Below are positions 21,160 through 32,046 of a DNA stretch of 64,000 nt, one piece after another; the stretch's first letter is position 1; every line of letters begins with the position of its first letter. This stretch comes from Phaeosaccion multiseriatum. Taxonomy: Eukaryota > Ochrophyta, other classes. The notes under the pieces were generated by a model. The model was not told the origin of the DNA. It saw only the letters and a program-made list of their open reading frames with translations, and did not search any database. The translations under genes and the position numbers were made by a program. Location: NCBI GenBank assembly GCA_965112735.1, contig OZ218964.1, positions 1,364,001-1,428,000 of the forward strand, given 5' to 3'.

Positions 21160-21462
21160 TCATCCCGTCCGCCGATTTGCAACAGCTCTCACATGCTTGG
21201 CAGAATATGCTCCTCCTCCGCCTCCTCCGCCTTTGGCACGACCGCCAGGATTTTCATAGTCCAGGTAGTCGTCCTCAAAGTCAAACTGTGAGGAGTCCAC
21301 AGACTGAACCGATTCGCCCCTCTCCAGTTCTGGAGCTGGAAGTATTGGGGAGGGCTGCACCTGCTGCTGCAGCTGCTCCTGCTGCTTCTCCTGCTGTTGT
21401 TGCTGCTCCTTCAGCTGCATGCCTGCCTCTGTCGCTGCCTTTGCTCCAGATTCTCCACTCAT
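21160..21462 (-). CDS. Small acidic Gln-rich hypothetical protein
   Basis: An open frame of 100 residues from the ATG at 21462. Its first half is Gln-rich low complexity (about residues 19-35). The second half has an acidic-aromatic block, SSQFDFEDDYLDYENPG, then a Gly run and YSAKHVRAV. I do not recognise the family. A potential donor (AAGCAT|GTGAGAG, about 21175) could end exon 1 after YSAKH, with a possible second exon from about 21115 (TATGTGGCGCTGGCG); the single-exon reading is kept here. It lies head to head with SmF, 291 bp apart, which supports a real gene. Confidence 0.5.
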   Translation of the reverse strand: MSGESGAKAATEAGMQLKEQQQQQEKQQEQLQQQVQPSPILPAPELERGESVQSVDSSQFDFEDDYLDYENPGGRAKGGGGGGGAYSAKHVRAVANRRTG

Positions 21463-21753
21463 TTTAGTTTACACTTTAAGGCAAGAGCTCCTGTGTCGTC
21501 TTGTTATCACTCTTCTTTTTCGACTGCTAATCTGCTAATGTCAATCTCGTCAAGGGAGGCTTTGTGTTGTGTGCATTACATTCGCGGATCGATCGCGCCC
21601 GTCCATTTGCTAAGAGAGTTGGTGCTCCGCTACGCCAGGAACCCCGGGGGCCCGCCCCAGCTGCCCTCGATTGCCCTCTTTGTACGATCAAGGCAAAGGG
21701 CATCACACTAGGGCAGTAGGATCCACGGTGAAACCCACAAAACTTCGGCAGAC
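21463..21753. promoter_or_regulatory. Shared head-to-head promoter region, acidic protein / SmF
   Basis: A gap of 291 bp separates divergent start codons. No element is recognised. The role is inferred from orientation. Confidence 0.4.
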
Positions 21754-22101
21754 ATGGCGACACCGGTGAATCCCAAGCCCTTCCTCACAGAACTTACGGG
21801 CAAGTCGGTGATAGTCAAGCTGAAGTGGGGAATGGAGTACAAGGGATACCTTGCCAGCGTAGACAGCTACATGAACTTGCAGCTCACGAGCACGGAGGAG
21901 TGGATGGACGGGAAGTATGCAGGCAACCTCGGGGAGGTGCTCATCCGATGTAATAACGTGCTGCATTTGAGAGGCTCGGAAGCCGCCGGCTCAGCCGGGG
22001 AGGAGAAGGTTAGCAGTCGAATGGACGACGAGGGAGTGGAGGAGGAGAAGGGGGGGGAGCAGAATGAGGATCGAAGTAATGAGGACGCCATGGAGACATG
22101 A
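21754..22101 (+). CDS. SNRPF: Small nuclear ribonucleoprotein F (SmF)
   Basis: A core Sm-ring protein of the spliceosomal U1, U2, U4 and U5 snRNPs; 115 residues, intronless. The Sm fold covers about residues 5-75: [12 protein letters not shown], then [11 protein letters not shown] (Sm1) and [16 protein letters not shown] (Sm2), nearly identical to animal and plant SmF. Residues after about 76 form a longer-than-usual acidic tail ([16 protein letters not shown]) beyond the short acidic end seen in human SmF. The ATG at 21754 gives the expected [10 protein letters not shown] start. Confidence 0.96.
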   Translation: MATPVNPKPFLTELTGKSVIVKLKWGMEYKGYLASVDSYMNLQLTSTEEWMDGKYAGNLGEVLIRCNNVLHLRGSEAAGSAGEEKVSSRMDDEGVEEEKGGEQNEDRSNEDAMET

Positions 22102-22892
22102 TGATGCAGAGGAGCGAACGGACGAGACGAGAATCCATCTTCTGCTTTCTGCCCTCTTCTGCTGGATCTTCTCTGCCCTTACGACATTATATACATCATC
22201 GAGGGGCGAAAGGTGGGGATGGAGAGGGGCGCAATTGATGGAATTTGGGGAACGCTCGTAATATCTCTCGCTTCTTCAGGGGTGGTTGTCAGTGCTCTTC
22301 TGTGCAACCATGCGAAGAGCAAGTAGAACGGGGGATGAAGAGAAAATAGGCCAGGCAAACTGGCGAGAGTGCACCACCCACCTCCTCGTCGTGGAGGGAG
22401 AGTGGACAATCGAAGGCGCTGCTGACCACAGTTGTGGAGAGTGCACGCGATTTGGTGCCGTGTTGCTGAGATGTGGGGCTCAGCAGGACCGCAGCCGCAG
22501 CAAGGGCAGCGACAGCAGCGCAGCTCCAGCAGGGTTACCAGCAACCGCAGGGGGAGGGAACAGGTGCGAAGGGAGTAGTGGTGGCTGGAAGAGGCACATT
22601 GAAGACAGGGGGAACTGGCCAAAGCGAGGTTGCAGCAGCATAGATGGGGGGGGGGGGGGGGCTGCGAAATGCCGTTGTTCGGTTCCATCGACTTTTTTTG
22701 TAAGTCCACCTGTCGAGCGCCGCGCGTTGGTATGTAGCCTACAAACAAGTGCTTACCAGGAGAGCTGAGCTACTCTAAGCGAATAGACTTTGACGCATCT
22801 GCTTACACTCTTTCCTTCCATCCATTTGTATTGAAGCAAAGGGTTGTTTGCTTGTTTGGGCGATGGATGTATGCCGTCTGTTGTACTGCCAG
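22102..22892. other. Convergent intergenic region SmF / PEX7
   Basis: These 791 bp lie between convergent stop codons. Open frames on both strands (plus 22286-22768, minus 22179-22748) overlap each other, contain a poly-G run near 22647-22660 and show no conserved motifs. I support no gene here. Confidence 0.5.
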
Positions 22893-23599
22893 TCATGCCC
22901 ATATACAAAGGCTCTTATCCCAAGAGCAACTGGCCACCACACCCGGCGAAAACAAGCTATAATCTATGCCGGACACGAATTCGGTGTGGTGGGTGCACTG
23001 CGTTTCTACAACGCCGCAGCTTGCGTTCGGACCCTCTCCTGCCCCTGCCGCTGCCGCTGCCTTGGCTGCTGCTGATGCTGCTTGGGGAGGGGAAGAGAGG
23101 GAAGGGGAGGAGGGCAGCGTGGAGCACCTCCACTGAGCCCAAGTCATGTCGTACGAGGCAGACGCCAGCACTCCTCCTCGGTGTGGGGAGCACGCAACCT
23201 TCTTGACAGCGTAGTCGTGGCCTGCGAGGATGAGCAGGGGAGCGCTTGGCATGCGCACATCCCACACACGCACAGACCTGTCGGCAGAGGAGGACACGAG
23301 TCGGTGCTGAGAGTACTTGTCCCAGTCAACCGACAGAACGTGTGCCTGGTGGGCGGAGATCTGCGAAGCAAACAATAGAGGGACGAGGGGGGAAGGGAAG
23401 AAGGGAGGGTAGGGCGCGAGTGTGACACATTAGCCCGCGCTCACACCTCGCTGACGCCTCACCCCCCCCTCCCCTATGTCCAACCTCTGCTGCTGCTGTT
23501 GCTGCTGCTACTACTACTACTGCGGCGCCACATATGAGGCTGAAGTTCATCTCGCAGTGGCGGTAAGTGCACAATGGTAACGACACTAAAGCCTGTTTG

Positions 23600-23643
<44 letters not shown>

Positions 23644-24582
23644 TACCCACTGTGCAGCCCCTCGCATACTCGTGTCGTAGATACGCACGCCCCCGTCTTC
23701 GGAGCAAGAGGCCACCGTCGATGCCGCATGCGGGGCCCAGCTGCAGGCGTACACACTTGCAGGCTCTGCGTACGTGCACAGACTCCGTGGGCAGGAGGGG
23801 TCCCAAAGCTTGAGCGTGCGGTCCCAAGAGGCCGTTGCGAAGGTCGCTTTGGAGGTCAAGTTCCACTCGACACACGCAGTCTCTGCACCACAAACGGAGG
23901 GGGAGAAGAGGTTCCGGGGGCGAGATGTGGTAGTGGTGGGGGGGGGGGTGGGGGTTTAGAGGCAGTGAGTGGTGATGAAAAAACACTCGAGCGTTGTCGA
24001 TCCAGGCCAGCAGGTAGGCGGCTTGAAGTCAGGACATTAGCGCAAATGGCACCAATAACAAAGAGGAGACAGGGGGGCGAGAAGTGCGCCACAGACAGCA
24101 GCGGAAGAGACAAAGCGTCAGTCGCCATTTGCAGGGACAACACTTTCACCCCCGGCTCGAGAGGGAAGAAAAGGGAAGAAAAATCAAAGACTAATCCCAA
24201 CCAGTCAAAGAAGCGTCGCACCTTGTGTGTGCTCGTGCCAAGTAGCTACCGGTAGGGCCTCTCCCACACCGAGGTCCCACATTCGCACAGCACCATCGGC
24301 ACTGACGCCCACCAGCTGGAGGTCGTTGAGCTCGTTCCAGGCACTATCGTACAGACCATGCTGCGTCTGAAATACTGCCACTTCGACCAAGCGCCGTCCT
24401 CCGTCCACCAAGTCCAGCACGTGTTGGCGGCCGTTACCGACAATGCCGAAGTACTGGCTCGTGGACACGGTGAGGCGCTCCGGTCGGAAGGGGCTCCACT
24501 GCACGGCTTGGCAGCTGAAGGGGGCCACGAAGGTGGCCAGTAGCCTGGGTGGCGCCTGTTCGGGCTGTTTCATTAAGGGCAT
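22893..24582 (-). CDS. PEX7: Peroxisomal targeting signal 2 receptor PEX7
   Basis: Cytosolic WD40 receptor that carries PTS2 proteins to the peroxisome import machinery. Three exons, 24582-24222, 23882-23647 and 23360-22893, join in phase to 354 residues. WD repeats are visible throughout: SADGAVRMWDLGVGE, ATASWDRTLKLWDPSCPRSL, CSEDGGVRIYDTSM, ISAHQAHVLSVDWDKYSQHR, SADRSVRVWDVRMPSAP and SCSWDKSLCIWA. The order and the terminal HHTEFVSGIDYSLF-CSWD block are diagnostic of PEX7. An Ala-rich insertion of about 30 residues sits in the last blade. The intron after exon 2 starts with a (CAGA)n run on the coding strand. Head to head with GET1, so two organelle-targeting genes may share a promoter. 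Confidence 0.94.
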
Positions 24583-24897
24583 TGAGAGCGTAAACTGCTC
24601 AAAGTCCGCTATATCTCACAGCTCAGTCGGTGCACTCTGAAGGAGAGGGGGGCGAAAGAGGGAAGGAAAGAGAGATCCACGGCGCCCAGAGCGAGCTGCG
24701 CCTGCCTCGTGAGGATTCATGGATACGCGACGACCCCTTAGTAGCCTCCCCTACCCGGGACCTCTTCTTCCTGGCCGGAAATAGAGATAAATACGGGAAG
24801 AAGCACCAATAGAAGAAGAGGGGGGGGGCGTGGTGGTTCTCCGCCGTGGACTCACAGCGGGGGTTCCCGGCGAGGCAGACTGCTTCCATTTTGCAAG
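24583..24897. promoter_or_regulatory. Shared head-to-head promoter region, PEX7 / GET1
   Basis: A 315-bp gap between divergent start codons. It holds a poly-G run (about 24821-24828). No promoter element is recognised. Confidence 0.45.
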
Positions 24898-26035
24898 ATG
24901 GGTGGTCTCCCTATGCTGCTCGGCTTGGATATAGGCCCGCTACTTGTAGTCATGCTCGTGTGCAGTGTAGTGGAGCTGTTCGCAGGGCTGGTGCACCTGC
25001 GGATTAACAGAAAGCCGGCCGACCATCAGGAGCTCTTGGACCAGGCGGCGTCGCTCAAGGCCGAGATCAGAAACGTAAGAGACCTTGGCAACCCCGTTTA
25101 TTTATTCTTCTGAAGCGCTGGATCAAGTTGTCCGTGCCGATCTGATGGCTAGGCCAGAAGCTCCTGGACAGGGGGGGGGGTGGAGTAGGCCCTTCATGTG
25201 GAGGGAAGGTTGCTCTCCCTCTTTGATGCTGCTCCTCTCTGCCTGGAGAGCGGGAGACTCCGGCTGCACGGAAAAGAAGGCATAGCGCTCGTGACTGGAA
25301 GACGAAGGAGATGAGAGCTGCTGATGTTGTGCAAGGATATTCTTTCCCCAATCGTTCGGCAAGCGCTGTGGGGGAATGTGCTGTATTTGGCTCTGCATTA
25401 CCGCTTACGCCTCCATCGCTCCTCCCCACTCTTTCGCCCATGCTACTTCCTTCCTCTCGCCTTGCTCAGACCCAATTTCCTGAGATGTTTGTGGTTAACT
25501 CCAAGCTGCAGCGGGAGTTGCTGAAGGTGGAGAAGAGCATGGACAAGAGGGCAGAGGTGGCCAAGGAAACATCCACAAGGGTAAGCAAAAGTAAAGGGGG
25601 TCTCTGTGTTGCTGTACTCGCTATGTGCTTTCATGCTTTCTCTGACTTGTCGTCGAGTGTGGACGGATGCCCCTTTTTCAAGGGTCGATAGCCAAGAGCC
25701 TGAGTCGGCAGGGCTTGAATCCGCCATTGCCACTTGTGTAGTCGCCAGCACCGTACTTACTCTACGCGCCCGACTTTGAACCCATCATTCTGCTCCTACC
25801 CCTGACCCTTTGCTCCCAGCTCTTAAAACATCTCAAACGGATCAAATTGGTGGCGTATGCTCTGCTGGTGGGCGTCTTTTGGGGTCGGTGTACCGTGTCC
25901 TTCAGCCCGGACTTTGTGTGGCCCTTCCCGTTCAACATGATGATGAGCAAGCTGTCCAGCTGCAGTAGGGGTGGGGTTAGCGCAATGGGTGTCGTCGCTC
26001 TGTTCCAGTTCGGGATAGCGAATCGATATCGATAA
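24898..26035 (+). CDS. GET1: Guided entry of tail-anchored proteins factor 1 (GET1/WRB)
   Basis: ER membrane subunit of the receptor that accepts tail-anchored proteins from GET3. Exons 24898-25074, 25470-25580 and 25820-26035, all phase 0, encode 167 residues, the family's usual size. A luminal start and first membrane span (about 8-33) lead into a charged coiled coil (about 37-98). EFA-type spacing is replaced by TQFPEMFVVNSKLQRELLKV. Two more hydrophobic spans follow (about 103-118 and 143-160). The segment FPFNMMMSK before the last span matches the WRB/CHD5 pattern of a Pro-rich loop. Sequence identity in this family is low, so the call rests on domain order and size. Confidence 0.8.
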
Positions 26036-26580
26036 GAGAACCGCTGGACGAAGGAGGGAGCGCAAGGGAAGCTTCCCCGAGACGATGGGAATGCAGGCGC
26101 CCTCTCTCTCTCTTCCTCTGGCGGCTGGGCTGGTTCGAACAATGGCAGCAGCTGTTCTTATCTCGATCCACAGATCTGTCGTGTGGTCTTGTACAAATTA
26201 ATTTCATTCATACAAGCGAGTGGAAGTGAGTGGCATCCCCACCAAAGCGTGACCCCTCGGGCCTGACGCCTTGTGGCGTTAGTCCGCTGCTCCGCCCAAG
26301 AGTTGCTGTGGAGCAGACAGGCACAGTGGGTCCCAAAAGACGGCTTCCGCCAAGAAAACACTTCCTTCGTTATGATTATAGTAGGTAGATGCTGTACACG
26401 GGAAAAAATTATACTACGAAGTAAAAAAAACAAAACGGTGGTTGAAAATGGAGAAAGTGAGCCCCCCCCGTCACCGAGTTGGTGTGCGTCTTTCGAAAAA
26501 GAAAAATGCACACATCTTTGTGGTGTGATGCACAAGGCCCTCCGACACAAACAGGCAGGGTAGGTAGAGTATTGGCACTG
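26036..26580. other. Convergent intergenic region GET1 / PMI
   Basis: This 545-bp tail-to-tail spacer has AT-rich sequence around 26360-26460 and no simple repeat of note. I see nothing gene-like. Confidence 0.55.
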
Positions 26581-28086
26581 TCAAGTGGGCAGTACTCCAC
26601 TCAGACTCCAATGTGTATTCGTGTGCGCCAAGACGACTCTCAGCCCCTGCACACCCGCTCCACCTTTGGTTTCTGTCCATGCCTCGTCGTCTATTGGGAT
26701 GGCCTCAAAGCAGATTTGTGCATGGGCCTTGGCGAAGAAAGTCACGCCTGCCCACATGCGTTGGGGAAGATCGTCGTCTCCCGAGGCAAAACCCGCCCCT
26801 TCCAGACACAGCACTAGCTGAGGCACGTCGGCGGGAGGCAGAGAGTACTTCTGCCCTGCGGTGAGCCGCACCTCCTCCATCTCAAAGTCTTCTATGGGTG
26901 GAGTGTAGCGTACCCGGGATGCGTCCATGGGAACTGGGGGCACCAGCGGTGGAGGGCCTGTCTTGTACGAGAGAATCTCGCACAGGAGGGGCACATCCCT
27001 GTACTTGGGGGTCAGGGCCACACGCACCACATTGTCGGACCTGGCCATCACCTCCAGCAAGTCCCCAGACAAATAGGCATGTGGCTCGTTGGCGGCCATG
27101 AAAAAAGACTCGCCGGGACTCATCCTCATGTAGTTGAGCAGCAGCGGCATCATGATGCCAATGTCCCCCGGGTACTCCTCATTGAGCCGCAGAATGAGAG
27201 TGCGCACATATGTGTCCTCTCTCTTGAACGCCGCCAACTTCTCCAGGCGCTTGGGATCATTCCTGCCAAAAATGTCCTCACTGAGCATGTCGTCGTCGTG
27301 CTCGTGCTCGTGGTCAGTTGTCTCCTCATCGGCGGACACGTCGTCTCCTCCGGCCCCCCGCACCTCCCCCTCCAGCTCCTCTGAGCCACTCGCGCTTACC
27401 CCACGCGCCCGTAATGCCTCGTCACGCAGCCTGCTGAGAAGGGCTTTGATTTGGTTCTGCACAGCGTTGGGCTTGGCCTTAATGTAGCTCCCAAAGAGCA
27501 GCCTCAGGGCCTGCATCTGCTCGTCCAAGCCCTTTGGGACGTCGCACACGCGCTTAACCGCAGACATGCTGACCAAACTTCGGAGCTCGGGGTACATGTG
27601 TAAGGCGTAGACAATTTCCTCAAAGGGTCTGAAGCCGCACAGACCCTCGAATTTCGTCAACGCCACGGCCATTTCGGGCTTGTGGTTGTCGTCCTTGTAC
27701 AAGTCAGGTCGCGTCGCGTACACCCGCTCTGCCGTGGCCTTGTCTGGGTGCGCCTGGATAGACAGGGCTTTGGCAATGCTCAGCACCTTGAACATGAAGG
27801 GCAAGTCCCCTTCCGGGCTGCCCGCCCTTCCCAGGTACTCGGGATGCGTCTCCAGCAGCTCAATCAAGAAAGGCCCCTTCCCCACTGCCCGAGGCGAGTT
27901 GGGGTTCTGCACCTTGAGCCGGCTGGGCCCGTTTGGGTGCGTGCCCATCCACAGCTCGGCATACTGCTGTTCGCCGTCAATCTCGAAGCGTCCTCTGCCC
28001 TCCGAGACCATGAGCTGCGCAACAGCACTCTCCTCGCCTGTCTTGCCCCAGGCATAATTCTGCGACGCGCAATCTAGCCTCCACAT
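26581..28086 (-). CDS. MPI: Mannose-6-phosphate isomerase, type I
   Basis: Cytosolic zinc enzyme that interconverts fructose-6-phosphate and mannose-6-phosphate for GDP-mannose, glycosylation and cell-wall sugars. One exon, 501 residues, from the ATG at 28086. The family zinc ligands are present in order: Gln111 and His113 (SIQAHPDKA), Glu138 (NHKPEMAVAL) and the histidine of NEPHAYLSGDLLE; the numbering of the first three even equals that of yeast PMI40. The N-terminal YAWGK and ELWMGTHP and the block VRVALTPKYRDV complete the signature. A charged insertion (DEETTDHEHEHDDD) lies near residue 255. It shares the 741-bp upstream region with the divergent ARM-like gene. Confidence 0.96.
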   Translation of the reverse strand: MWRLDCASQNYAWGKTGEESAVAQLMVSEGRGRFEIDGEQQYAELWMGTHPNGPSRLKVQNPNSPRAVGKGPFLIELLETHPEYLGRAGSPEGDLPFMFKVLSIAKALSIQAHPDKATAERVYATRPDLYKDDNHKPEMAVALTKFEGLCGFRPFEEIVYALHMYPELRSLVSMSAVKRVCDVPKGLDEQMQALRLLFGSYIKAKPNAVQNQIKALLSRLRDEALRARGVSASGSEELEGEVRGAGGDDVSADEETTDHEHEHDDDMLSEDIFGRNDPKRLEKLAAFKREDTYVRTLILRLNEEYPGDIGIMMPLLLNYMRMSPGESFFMAANEPHAYLSGDLLEVMARSDNVVRVALTPKYRDVPLLCEILSYKTGPPPLVPPVPMDASRVRYTPPIEDFEMEEVRLTAGQKYSLPPADVPQLVLCLEGAGFASGDDDLPQRMWAGVTFFAKAHAQICFEAIPIDDEAWTETKGGAGVQGLRVVLAHTNTHWSLSGVLPT

Positions 28087-28827
28087 GCCGCTGGTGCTCT
28101 ACTGCTGCCTATTTCCTACTTCCGCTTACACTGCTGCTTCCTCTTCCGCTCGTGCTGCCTTGCTGCTGCGTACTGCGTGTCCGTTCCCTCTTCCTGGCGC
28201 AATGTGCTGGCTTCGCTGCCAGCTCTGTGTACAAGAGAAAAAGGGCATGGAGCACCCACGTCTAGACTAGTCCATCGCTTTACGACGACGGAGCCAGGGA
28301 GCTGCTCCTCCTGCTGCCGCGCGTTCTTGCTGCGCTACGGGTTTCACCGTATCGTCGAGCTTCTTCTAGCAAGGGGAGCCTGGGCGGAATTTATAGACCC
28401 TCAGCCCCCTTCCTGCACAACGCGGGGCGCAAACACGAAGCCTCACGATCACCGCCTCAAGAATCTCCAGTGAGTGAGTCTTCTTCTCCTTCTCTTTCTG
28501 AACACTTGGTGTATCAAACTTTCACTCTGTGTGAGTTGGTCAAAACAAATTACGTAAGATCCATGTACCCCCCCTGGGAGACAGGGCTGAAACTGGAAAC
28601 TGTTTTGGGACCGGTCGGCGCCCATCTCACATTCTTACGTCCTCTTGAATACTTTGCGGCAGGTTTAAGCAAGAGAGAAGAGCGTTCTTGTTATCTATAT
28701 TCATTACTTGTCCATCATGCTTTGTCACTACTAAGACGCCGGGGTCGAGGGAGCTGCGGAGCTTTTCCTGTCTCAAAAAGACGGGCGTTCTTCCTTTTCC
28801 CACAACCCCAGCCACCACCTTAAACCA
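28087..28827. promoter_or_regulatory. Divergent promoter region, PMI / ARM-like gene
   Basis: These 741 bp lie between two divergent start codons. No repeat or open frame stands out and no promoter element is recognised. The length could also accommodate a 5' UTR exon. Confidence 0.4.
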
Positions 28828-30349
28828 ATGAGGAGAAGCGTGAGGAGAAGCGCAGAGGCAGCAGCAGAGCACCAGCGGGGGATGCTGGTCGGTAATTCAG
28901 GAGATGCAAAGCCGCTTGTGCTTGAGTTGGACGGGGAGCTTTCGGACGCCCAGTGTCAGTCCCCGTCGTCGGTCTGCTCAGAAGACGAGCCTTTTCGCTA
29001 CACTCCTACGCTAAGGAGTGTAGCTTATCCCTCAAGCGGGCCTTCGCTGCAGGAGGTTCCCACGTTCCAGAAGCCGGAGCCGACTCACAGCGGCGATGTC
29101 GATAAGGAGGAGAAGTGGCCGCATCCCTTTGCTGATGCGGAGAAAACAGCCCCTCCCGCCGATTCTTCGGAGTCGCGCCGGCTGCCGCCCCGGCCGTGCC
29201 AGTTCTACCACTTTGAGGCGACCACGCTGCGGACGGAAAGGCTAGACGCGCTTGAGCTGCTCAACGCTGTGCTGAAGAAGGACAAGCGCATCTCGATTGA
29301 CTTGTCCGCAATGTGTTCCAGCTTTAAGCTGAAGTGCTGCCTGTACACCACGAATCACGACATGCTGACCTTCACTGCGAAGCTGCACAGCAGCCCGGCG
29401 AGCAAACAGGGGGGGCGCCAACCGCATCTGGGTCGCGTCAAGGGCAGCGGGCCGTTCCTGCTGGAATTCCAGCGCCACGGAGGCTGCTGCATGGCCTGGC
29501 GGTTCGTTTTTCACGCTCTGGAGCGGGCTTTTCTGCAAGCGGAGGCCGGGGGCGAGCTGCGGGAGAGCGAGGACGGCGATGATGCCGCCGCGCGCTTTCT
29601 GGGAGAGTCCGATTTCTCGCTGTGTGCGGCAGCGGAAGCCTTAATGGCGTCCTACAAGGCAGCGGGGGGGTTGGCAGCAGGATTGCCACCGCCACCACCA
29701 CCACCACCAGTAGTCGAAGCAGCAGGAGAGGCAGCAGCGCCAGAGCGAGATCAAGCCGCCGAAACGAACGCTTGTCTGGAGCGGATGCTTTCCTCCTGCT
29801 TTTTGGACTCGCAGACGCAGAGCCTGCGGGTGCTGGCCAACATGTCCGCCAAGGGAGTGGTGACCATGCTGCAGTGCCCCCGCATCTCCGAGCGGCTCCG
29901 CGTGCTGGCTCAGAGCGACGAGGAGGAGATCTGCACGCTCGCACTGTCCACCATCGCCCACCTGTGTGAGTCTTTTGAGCGGCTGCAGGAGGCACAGAGG
30001 GCGTTTTTGTCTTCGTGCGTGCCTCTTCTCGAGCAGCAGAGCTATGGACAGGCGGGGAGCGGGGCAGGAGGGGAGGATTATGGGGAGGAGCGAGGGTCGC
30101 CGTGCGGCTATCACGCGATGAACGAGGCAACCCGAGGTCAGTTATATCCGCCCCCTGCTGGCAGTCATGTGCATTCATTCCGAGGGAAAATCGTATGAGG
30201 ACGATGCGTCACCTCTTGTCGTCTCTTTAGTGCCAGAGAGAATGAAGCATTGACGACGTCCTTTCCCCCTCCCTTCCTCTTACTCCTCTTGTGTGTACTT
30301 TGCTGCTCCAGCTCTCTACAGTCTCGGCCAGCATCGCGCCCTCTGTTAA
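28828..30349 (+). CDS. Unrecognised protein with C-terminal ARM-like repeats
   Basis: Exon 1 28828-30136 and exon 2 30312-30349, joined in phase 1, encode 448 residues. The splice (CGAG|GTCAGT to CTCCAG|CTCTCTAC) gives the ending NEATRALYSLGQHRALC, which continues the ARM-like pattern; without it the frame stops at 30198. I do not recognise the family. Residues 1-130 are polar and probably disordered. A compact block follows (ICR about 131-250: QFYHFEATTLRTERLDALEL, FKLKCCLYTTNHDMLTFTAK, FLLEFQRHGGCCMAWRFVFH) whose strand-helix order resembles kinase-associated KA1-like domains, which is only an impression. After a Pro/Ala linker come helices such as QSLRVLANMSAKGVV and ICTLALSTIAHLCES, typical of armadillo repeats. 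No catalytic motif is visible. Confidence 0.7.
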
Positions 30350-31114
30350 AAGAGTGTTTAGTTTGTGGGCGGGGAGTTGGCGGTGCTAGTGCCGAGGGCC
30401 AAGGGACAAGTAGAGGAAGTCTCAGGGTAGGGGGGGGGGGGAGGGGGGGAGGGGATGGCAGGGGATGGCAGGGGATGGCAGGGGATGGCAGAACAGCGAA
30501 CCTTTTGGTGGGTAGGGGTCGGTCCAGAACGGCGAGCGAACTTGTGAATATACGAATGTAGGCAGCACAAATTGGAGGATAGGATAGTGTAAATACACGC
30601 CTTGTATCCCACACAAAACGACATACCGCCAGCAGTCCACTGCAGCAGAATCATCACTGTAGTTCCATGTAGGTGCTACCGTGACTTCCATGTAGGTGCT
30701 ACCGTGACCTCCACGCGCCGCGGTCTCGAGGGGAGAGACGATTTTTTTTCATCGTTCGACACGTGTCGAACGTGCTGTGGCCGGTGTCAGCTCTGGCCTG
30801 CTATCAGTGTCAGTCACAACCGGTGTGTGTGTGTGTGTGCGCGCGGTCCGCGGAGGAAAGACAGTGCCGCATCTCCTTTTTTTTGTTCGGAAGTTGACTT
30901 CCCGTATTCCGACTTGGGCTTCAGTACTGTAAACAGTTGTGTGATACATGACGCCGTGCTACGACGAAGTAGAGAGGGAAACCGATCAATAAATAGCACA
31001 GTCCGCACCCACCCACCGGTGGGCCCTATCGGGTCTGAATGGAGTACCACAGGACAAATCGGGGCGGCTGCGCGTGTGTGCGTGGGTATGCGTGGGTGGG
31101 TGGGTGAGGGTGTG

Positions 31115-31155
<41 letters not shown>

Positions 31156-32046
31156 GTGTGTGTGTGCAGACTGGCACTGAGTTAAGAGCGAGGAAAGCCG
31201 ATGCGAGGGCTCGCTCCACGAGCAGATTCGGTCGCTGGGTAAGTAGGAAGGTAGGAAGGTGGAAAAGACAGGGGAAAGGAATAAAAGCGAAATAGGAGGG
31301 GCAAAGGAAAATAGCACCGCGTTGCGTCTTTGGTGACTTGCCTTCCAGCGAGGTGGATTCTCGCTCTGATTCGAGCGAACGACGACAATGAACCAGGCTC
31401 AAATTCCATGTACTGTACGCAGAGAACTTCCCCTCCTTCGACAAAAAGGAGGGACAGCTGGCTCCGCTCTTCCCCCTTGAGGTGCCTTGCTTTCAAATGA
31501 CGAGGAAGAAACAGCTATTCCTCCCTCTCTCTACTAGGTGCTCAGCCCGTTCCACCTCACCACTTGCTTTCTCTGCGTCCTCTGTCTCTCTCTCTCTCTC
31601 TCTGTTCTCTCACGTATGCGCCCCCTCGCCCCCTCTTCTCTTCGTCTCGCCCCCCCCGCGCCACCGGTCCCTTCCAAAGCACCTTTCCAACCCCCGCCTC
31701 CCCTGCCAGGCAAGTGCGGCCACCGAAAGTACACACGCGACACACCTACTTGTAGTATCAAGCGGTTTCGCCCCGAGAGCAGCTCTTCAGCGTGTTGTAC
31801 AGACAGCCTTGCCTTGTCTCAGCTTCACTATCGCCCAAGGGCCCAGCCAACCCAGCTCTTCAGCGTGTTGTACAGACAGCCTTGCCTTGTCTCAGCTTCA
31901 CTATCGCCCAAGGGCCCAACCAACCCAGCTCTTCAGCGTGTTGTACAGACAGCCTTGCCTTGTCTCAGCTTCACTATCGCCCAAGGGCCCAACCAACCCA
32001 GCTCTTCAGCGTGTTGTACAGACAGCCTTGCCTTGTCTCAGCTTCA
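30350..32046. other. Convergent intergenic region with repeats and a perfect palindrome
   Basis: This 1.7-kb region separates the ARM-like gene from SRP68. It has G-rich GGGGATGGCA iterations (about 30432-30490), a 22-bp direct repeat containing CATGTAGGTGCTACCGTGAC (about 30666 and 30689), a 20-bp palindrome at 30753-30772, a (GT)n tract (about 31107-31168) and the 73-bp array. The open frames here follow these repeats. I see no supported gene. Confidence 0.55.
30753..30772. promoter_or_regulatory. Perfect 20-bp palindrome with central CACGTG
   Basis: The sequence CGTTCGACACGTGTCGAACG equals its own reverse complement over all 20 bases. Its centre is the E-box/G-box hexamer CACGTG bound by bHLH and bZIP dimers. 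It lies about 400 bp downstream of the ARM-like gene with no gene starting nearby. A regulatory role is inferred only from symmetry. Confidence 0.5.

Noticed and set aside
20493-21467. A 324-codon plus-strand frame
   Set aside because: No recognisable motif; it overlaps the acidic-protein gene on the other strand and the shared promoter logic favours the minus strand.
22179-22768. Overlapping 189- and 160-codon frames between SmF and PEX7
   Set aside because: Neither has conserved motifs, and convergent flanking genes explain the region as 3' flanks.
23580-23641. (CTGT)n run as a possible frame-bearing insertion in PEX7
   Set aside because: It starts after a good donor (TGG|GTAAGACAG) and the WD repeats join cleanly across it, so it is intronic.
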